From Clostridia bacterium (GTDB lineage: Bacteria > Bacillota_A > Clostridia > Oscillospirales > CAG-272): a DNA stretch of 11,170 nt. Shown here in pieces: positions 7,010-11,170 of the stretch (positions are counted from its first letter, which is position 1; each line of letters starts with the position of its first letter). Location: positions 1 to 11,170 of the forward strand of contig JAFXNX010000060.1 of assembly GCA_017529175.1 (NCBI GenBank), written 5' to 3'. The notes under the pieces were generated by a model. It ran no database searches and was not told where the DNA came from. It saw nothing but the letters and a program-made list of their open reading frames with translations. The translations under genes were made by a program, and so were the position numbers.

Positions 7010-8392
7010 ATGAACAACACAGAAAAAACGATGGATAAGATCGTCGCGCTCTGCAAAAACCGCGGATTCATTTTCGCGGGAAGCGACATCTACGGAGGAC
7101 TTGCAAACACGTGGGACTACGGCCCTCTCGGCGCCCGTCTCAAAAACAACGTAAAGGACACCTGGAGAAAGAGATTTATCCAGGAGATAAAGAACAGTTA
7201 TGAAGTCGACGCCGACATTCTGATGCACCCGAGAGTATGGGAAGCGAGCGGTCACGTCGCATCGTTCTCCGATCCGCTTCTCGACTGCAAAGAGTGCAAA
7301 ATGCGTTTCAGAGCAGACAATCTTATCGACGATTTTGATCCCGAAGCTCACGCGGACGGCATGACGAAGGAAGAGATGTTCGAGTATATAAAAGCTCACT
7401 CGATCCCCTGTCCTCATTGCGGAAAGCACAATTTCACCGATATCAGGGAGTTCAACCTGATGTTCCAGACGTTCCGCGGTGTCACGAACAACGCGAAGAG
7501 CGTCATATATCTTCGTCCCGAGAACGCGCAGGGTGAATACGTCAACTTCCTCAACGTTCAGAGAACGATGAGAGCAAAGCTCCCGTTCAGCATAGGACAG
7601 ATAGGTAAGGCGTTCAGAAACGAGATCACTCCCGGTAACTTCACGTTCAGAACGATAGAGTTCGAACAGATGGAGTTCCAGACCTTATGCCGCGAAGGAG
7701 ACGACACCGGCCTTTACGACTATTTCAAAGAATACGGTAAAAAATACTTTATGGATCTCGGCATACCCGAGGATCACCTCAGATTCCACGATCACGAGAA
7801 GCTCGCTCACTACGCGAAAGCGGCGTGCGATATAGAGTTTCTGTTCCCATTCGGATGGGGCGAGATAAACGGTACTCACAACAGAACGAACTTCGACCTG
7901 ACCCGTCACGAAGAATACAGCGGACAGAAGATGGAATATCTCGATCCCGACACGAACGAGAAATTCATCCCGTTCATAGTCGAATCGACTTACGGACTTG
8001 ACAGAACGGTCCTTGCGCTCCTTTGCGAAGCGTATGACGAAGAAGTGATCGACGCGGAGAAGAACGACACGAGAGTAGTGCTTCATCTGTCTCCCGCGGT
8101 GGCTCCCTTCAAATGCGCCGTCCTTCCGCTCTCTAAGAAACTCTCCGACGCGGCTCTTGAAAAGGTCTACAATAAGATCAAAGGCAGCTTTATGACGGAC
8201 TTCGACGAGACAGGTTCCATCGGCAAGCGTTACCGCCGCGAGGACGAGATAGGTACGCCTTTCTGCGTAACGTACGATTTCGATTCGGAAGAGGACGGAT
8301 GCGTCACGGTACGTGAGCGCGATTCCATGGAGCAGGTAAGAATACCGATCGACGAACTTGAAACGTATATTTCCGGGAAAATCAAATTCTGA
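7010..8392 (+). CDS. glyQS: Glycine--tRNA ligase, single-chain dimeric type
   Basis: The enzyme charges tRNA-Gly with glycine in the cytoplasm, using ATP. The 460-residue length and motifs fit the alpha2 class II form found in many Firmicutes, not the two-subunit GlyQ/GlyS form. Motif 1 lies around YGPLGARLKNNVKDTWRKRF (37-56). RPENAQGEYVNFLNV (169-183) and motif 2, FRNEITPGNFTFRTIEFEQM (202-221), follow. Motif 3 is ESTYGLDRTVLALL (325-338). The anticodon-binding domain begins near LSPAVAPFKCAVLPL (360-374). Two CxxC pairs (Cys93/96 and Cys134/137) in the insertion between motifs 1 and 2 could bind zinc. The start is ATG, with a weak CGAGG site at 6998-7002. Only 30 bases separate it from the LCP-like gene, leaving no room for a T-box leader. 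Confidence 0.97.
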   Translation: MNNTEKTMDKIVALCKNRGFIFAGSDIYGGLANTWDYGPLGARLKNNVKDTWRKRFIQEIKNSYEVDADILMHPRVWEASGHVASFSDPLLDCKECKMRFRADNLIDDFDPEAHADGMTKEEMFEYIKAHSIPCPHCGKHNFTDIREFNLMFQTFRGVTNNAKSVIYLRPENAQGEYVNFLNVQRTMRAKLPFSIGQIGKAFRNEITPGNFTFRTIEFEQMEFQTLCREGDDTGLYDYFKEYGKKYFMDLGIPEDHLRFHDHEKLAHYAKAACDIEFLFPFGWGEINGTHNRTNFDLTRHEEYSGQKMEYLDPDTNEKFIPFIVESTYGLDRTVLALLCEAYDEEVIDAEKNDTRVVLHLSPAVAPFKCAVLPLSKKLSDAALEKVYNKIKGSFMTDFDETGSIGKRYRREDEIGTPFCVTYDFDSEEDGCVTVRERDSMEQVRIPIDELETYISGKIKF

Positions 8393-8428
8393 TCACAATT
8401 TTATATAATTTTATAAATAGGAGAAAAT

Positions 8429-9307
8429 ATGAACATCACTCTATCCAAAGACGACTCATCCGCCTTATGTACCACTCTCGGCGCCGAGCTTATCTCGTTT
8501 GAGAAAGACGGTACGGAGTATTGCTGGTACGGGATCCCCGAACACTGGTCGGGAAGAGCCCCCGTGCTCTTTCCCATAGTCTGCAAAGCTCTTGACGGCA
8601 AGATCGTCGTCGACGGCGTCGAGTATCAGATGCCGCAGCACGGGCTTGCAAGAAACTACGAGTTCACGCCTGTGGAAGTCACACCGTCGAAGGCGGTATT
8701 TGAACTTCACGAGAATCCCGAAATACTTGAGCACTATCCTTTCCCCTTCTGCCTTCGCGTTACGCAGGAGCTGTTCGACGACGGTTTTGAGACGACATAT
8801 CACGTGACGAACACGGGATCGAAGGATATGACGTTCTGCGTCGGAGGACACCCCGGATTCAACTGCCCGATGCACGACGGAGAGAAATTTGAGGATTACA
8901 GTATCATTTTCGAAGACTACGGCGACGCCGTGATGTCGATAACCGAATGGGGCACCGGTATGATGAAGGACGATATACCGAAGCTTCATCTTGTCAATGA
9001 TAATGAGCTTCCGCTCAGATATTCCGACTACGACTGGGACGCTCTTATTATCGAGGACCTTCCCGTTCGCAAGCTTAAGCTTATCAACCGCACGACAGGA
9101 CACGGTATCAGATTTGAATTCGACCGTTTCGACGCGATCGGCATCTGGACTCCTATCAAAAAAGAGTCCCCGTTCCTCTGCTTCGAACCCTGGTGCGGAC
9201 TTCCCGGTAACAGGAACGAAACGTCCGAGCTGACGAAGAAGAAATACGCAAGGACGCTTTCTCCCGGAGAATCGTTTGAGACGTCGTATAAGCTTACGGT
9301 CATCTGA
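8429..9307 (+). CDS. Aldose 1-epimerase (GalM-like) family protein
   Basis: Members of this superfamily interconvert the alpha and beta anomers of aldoses or bind related sugars in the cytoplasm. The 292-residue protein shows the fold's key sites: PQHGLARNYEF (69-79, with His71 and Arg75), GGHPGFN (139-145, with the likely catalytic His141) and CFEPWCGLPG (251-260, with Glu253 as the likely base). These fit the bacterial LacX-like branch rather than a classical GalM, so the substrate is not known. The start is ATG, with AGGAG (8419-8423) 5 bases upstream inside an AT-rich leader. The stop overlaps the rsmA start by one base (TGATG). The association with glyQS and rsmA looks like operon packing and does not point to a shared pathway. 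Confidence 0.9.
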   Translation: MNITLSKDDSSALCTTLGAELISFEKDGTEYCWYGIPEHWSGRAPVLFPIVCKALDGKIVVDGVEYQMPQHGLARNYEFTPVEVTPSKAVFELHENPEILEHYPFPFCLRVTQELFDDGFETTYHVTNTGSKDMTFCVGGHPGFNCPMHDGEKFEDYSIIFEDYGDAVMSITEWGTGMMKDDIPKLHLVNDNELPLRYSDYDWDALIIEDLPVRKLKLINRTTGHGIRFEFDRFDAIGIWTPIKKESPFLCFEPWCGLPGNRNETSELTKKKYARTLSPGESFETSYKLTVI

Positions 9308-10245
9308 TGGGATATGATCTTACAAATCCCCGCGCAGTAAGGGAGCTGCTTGATGAGTTTTCTCTTTCGCCGAAGAAGGGATACGGTCAGAACTTTCTGA
9401 TAAATCCCGACGTTCCGTACAGGATCGCCGCCGCGGCGGCGTCAGGACGCGACGTGGGATATGAGCGCGCGCAAGACGTCTCAGGCGCCGCGGCGCTCGA
9501 GATAGGCCCCGGCGTCGGAGCTATGACCGTATGTCTTTCGGACCTCTTCGATAAGGTCGTCGCCGTGGAGATAGACTCGTCGCTCATACCGCTTCTTGAT
9601 AAGACGCTCGCGGAATGTGAAAACGTAAAGGTCGTAAACTCCGATTTTCTGAAAACAGACCTTCCCGAACTTATCGCGGAAGAGTTTTCCGGGATGAGAG
9701 TCAGAGTGTGCGCCAACCTTCCGTATTACGTAACGACTCCGGTGCTGATGAAGCTTCTTGAGAGCTTTCCGCCGTACAAATCTCCCGCGATCGAGTCGAT
9801 CACGGTAATGGTACAGACGGAAGTCGCAAACAGGATGTGCGACGCGGCGGGAGGCGCGGAATACGGCGCGCTTACGGCGTCCATCGCGCTTCACGGAGAA
9901 GCGAAAAAGTTGTTTTCGGTATCCCCCGGAAACTTCTATCCTGCGCCGAAGGTGTCGAGCAGCGTCGTGCAGATAACCCTTTATGAAAACGGTATTTATG
10001 ACTTGTACCACGATGCCCCGGTTGATAAGGACGACTGCTTCCGCTTCATAGAAAGCGTAAAAGAGCTGATATCGCTCTCGTTCGCGCAAAGGAGAAAGAC
10101 ACTTACGAACGCGCTTTCCGGAAAGTTTCCGAAGGAGCGTACCGCGTCGGCGCTCGAGACGATGGGAATGAAGCCCGATATACGCGGAGAGCGTCTTTCC
10201 GCCGCGGATTTCTGCCGTCTTTCGTCGATACTTTACGATAATTGA
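9307..10245 (+). CDS. rsmA: 16S rRNA (adenine1518/1519-N6,N6)-dimethyltransferase RsmA (KsgA)
   Basis: RsmA dimethylates two adjacent adenosines in helix 45 of 16S rRNA late in 30S assembly, using S-adenosylmethionine. The 312-residue protein contains the N-terminal GQNFLINPDV (27-36), the SAM-binding EIGPGVG (65-71), the ribose-binding acidic residues in VAVEID (85-90), NSDFLKTD (111-118) and catalytic motif IV NLPYYVTTP (137-145). PAPKVSSSVV (212-221) and FAQRRKTLTNAL (249-260) of the C-terminal domain follow. It is slightly long, partly because of an Ala/Gly-rich, charged stretch (about 42-62) before the SAM motif. The chosen ATG overlaps the epimerase stop as TGATG and gives the typical LTNPRAVRELL opening. 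No ribosome site precedes it, so translation probably depends on reinitiation after the epimerase. Confidence 0.96.
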   Translation: MGYDLTNPRAVRELLDEFSLSPKKGYGQNFLINPDVPYRIAAAAASGRDVGYERAQDVSGAAALEIGPGVGAMTVCLSDLFDKVVAVEIDSSLIPLLDKTLAECENVKVVNSDFLKTDLPELIAEEFSGMRVRVCANLPYYVTTPVLMKLLESFPPYKSPAIESITVMVQTEVANRMCDAAGGAEYGALTASIALHGEAKKLFSVSPGNFYPAPKVSSSVVQITLYENGIYDLYHDAPVDKDDCFRFIESVKELISLSFAQRRKTLTNALSGKFPKERTASALETMGMKPDIRGERLSAADFCRLSSILYDN

Positions 10246-10256
10246 ATACAGCATTG

Positions 10257-10299
10257 TATACAAATCTGGCATTTCTTTCGGAAATGCCAGATTTGTATA
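10257..10299 (+). terminator. 19-bp perfect hairpin after rsmA, probable terminator
   Basis: Arms at 10257-10275 and 10281-10299 are fully complementary, with loop TTTCG (10276-10280). The inner 11 bp hold the GC-rich TCTGGCATTTC, and the outer part is AT-rich. There is no pure T run, but the descending arm continues as ATTTGTATATT, which could act as a poor U tract. It lies 11 bases after the rsmA stop and before a gene of different function, so termination is the likeliest role. Confidence 0.55.
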
Positions 10300-10347
10300 T
10301 TAAAGGAAGAAATGCGGAACAATAGGAAAAAACGATCGGAGGAAACA

Positions 10348-11170
10348 ATGTTAAGCGGTAGATATGACGACGACGTCGCGCTCCTCGACGGAATACTTAA
10401 AAGCGGCGAGAGTTTCGATCTTCTGAAGCGCAAGTGCGCCTTCGGTAATTGCAGGGAAACTTTCTTTTATATTGAAGGATTTGTCGCGGGCGAGATGATG
10501 CAGAAGATCATGACTTATCTTACCTCATGCGCTGATATCGGCGCCGCCTCCGCCCTTGCCGCAAAACTGCCCGCGGTCGAGGCGTCGGCGTGTTCCGACG
10601 AGCGCGAACTTGCGACGGCGGTACTCTCGGGCAAAAGCGTTATGATGTCCTCGTCGTTCGGCGCCGCCGCTCTTATCATAGATTCGAGAAGCTATCCCGC
10701 AAGGGATGCGACGGAGCCGGAGAACGACCGCGTCCTCCGAGGGAGCCGCGACGGATTTGTCGAAACGCTCATCTTCAACACCGCTATGGTCAGACGAAGG
10801 ATCAGGAGCGAGGAAATGAGAGTCGAATACGCGAGGGCGGGTGAGTCGACGAGGTGCGACGTTGCTCTGTGCTATATGAAGAGCAGAGTGGATAAAAAGC
10901 TGCTCGAAAAGCTGAGGCAAGGTCTTTCATCTCTTGATACCGATTCAGTTGCGCTCGGGCACGAGAGCGTCGCCGAGTGCCTTATCAAAAAGAGGTGGTA
11001 CGATCCTTTTCCGAAGTTCCGTCTGACGGAGCGCCCCGACGTTGCCGCCGCTTCCGTTCTCGAAGGGAGCGTCGTTCTCCTCGTCGACAACAGTCCGGAG
11101 GCGATGCTTTTTCCGACGTCGCTGTTCGATTTTCTTCAGGAAGCGGACGACTACTATTTCCCGCCGTTTA
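10348..11170 (+). CDS. GerA-family spore germination protein, SpoVAF-like, 5' part only
   Basis: The frame from ATG 10348 is open to the right edge, giving 274 residues of a longer protein. It matches the N-terminal soluble region of GerA A-subunit/SpoVAF proteins (PF03323), which sit in the spore inner membrane and take part in germinant response. Diagnostic stretches are DSRSYPARDATEPENDRVLR (112-131), GSRDGFVETLIFN (132-144), MVRRRIR (147-153), TERPDVAAASVLEGSVVLLV (227-246) and FLQEADDYYFPPF (262-274). The opening, SFDLLKRKCAFGNCRETFFY then IEGFVAGEMMQKIM (22-55), resembles SpoVAF more than classical GerAA, so no symbol is given. The membrane domain would lie beyond the window. GGAGG (10338-10342) is 5 bases before ATG, a strong start. 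No clear sporulation-sigma promoter was found. Confidence 0.92.
   Translation, partial: MLSGRYDDDVALLDGILKSGESFDLLKRKCAFGNCRETFFYIEGFVAGEMMQKIMTYLTSCADIGAASALAAKLPAVEASACSDERELATAVLSGKSVMMSSSFGAAALIIDSRSYPARDATEPENDRVLRGSRDGFVETLIFNTAMVRRRIRSEEMRVEYARAGESTRCDVALCYMKSRVDKKLLEKLRQGLSSLDTDSVALGHESVAECLIKKRWYDPFPKFRLTERPDVAAASVLEGSVVLLVDNSPEAMLFPTSLFDFLQEADDYYFPPF

Noticed and set aside
8393..8428. A promoter for the epimerase based on TATAAT at 8404-8409.
   Set aside because: No -35-like sequence lies 15-19 bases upstream, and the segment is simply AT-rich.
10246..10347. A sigma-G-type promoter for the germination gene (GAATA at 10244-10248 or GTATA at 10295-10299 as -35).
   Set aside because: No matching CATNHTA-like -10 occurs at a suitable distance from either element.

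Overview
The window reads as ordinary chromosome of an endospore-forming Clostridia-type Firmicute, most like an uncultured Oscillospirales or Ruminococcaceae-type genome. This is inferred from strong AGGAGG-like ribosome sites, free use of ATA, AGA and AGG codons at medium GC, a dimeric GlyQS, a GerA/SpoVAF-type germination protein and the Clostridia style of the envelope genes. All supported genes lie on the + strand. I saw no mobile element, CRISPR array, tRNA or rRNA.

Layout. Positions 1-203 carry the Pro/Ala-rich 3' end of an upstream gene. It is followed by mltG (225-1502), which ends in a clear intrinsic terminator. A near-consensus sigma-A promoter (1555-1583) then starts a run of five envelope genes: an O-antigen ligase/polymerase-like membrane protein, a DUF4330-type protein, a WecA/TagO-type undecaprenyl-phosphate sugar-1-phosphate transferase, a second DUF4330-like protein and a divergent LCP-like protein (1628-6979). 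Housekeeping genes follow at short spacing: glyQS, a GalM-like epimerase and rsmA (7010-10245). The epimerase and rsmA overlap by one base. A 19-bp perfect hairpin follows rsmA. The window ends inside a GerA-family spore germination gene (from 10348) that runs off the right edge.

How the genes fit together. The WecA/TagO-type enzyme would start a glycan on undecaprenyl phosphate, the Wzy/WaaL-like protein would polymerise or transfer it, and an LCP protein would normally attach it to peptidoglycan. The two DUF4330-type proteins are single-pass membrane proteins of unknown role. Three things stand out: the paired DUF4330 paralogues flanking the lipid-carrier transferase, the LCP-like protein that lacks the family's usual arginines, and the absence of dedicated glycosyltransferases. 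This set may be a surface-glycopolymer assembly module with DUF4330 accessory subunits. That is inference, not a demonstrated system.

No gene-free stretch exceeds 300 bases. The longest gaps are 1503-1627 (terminator plus promoter) and 10246-10347 (hairpin plus ribosome site).
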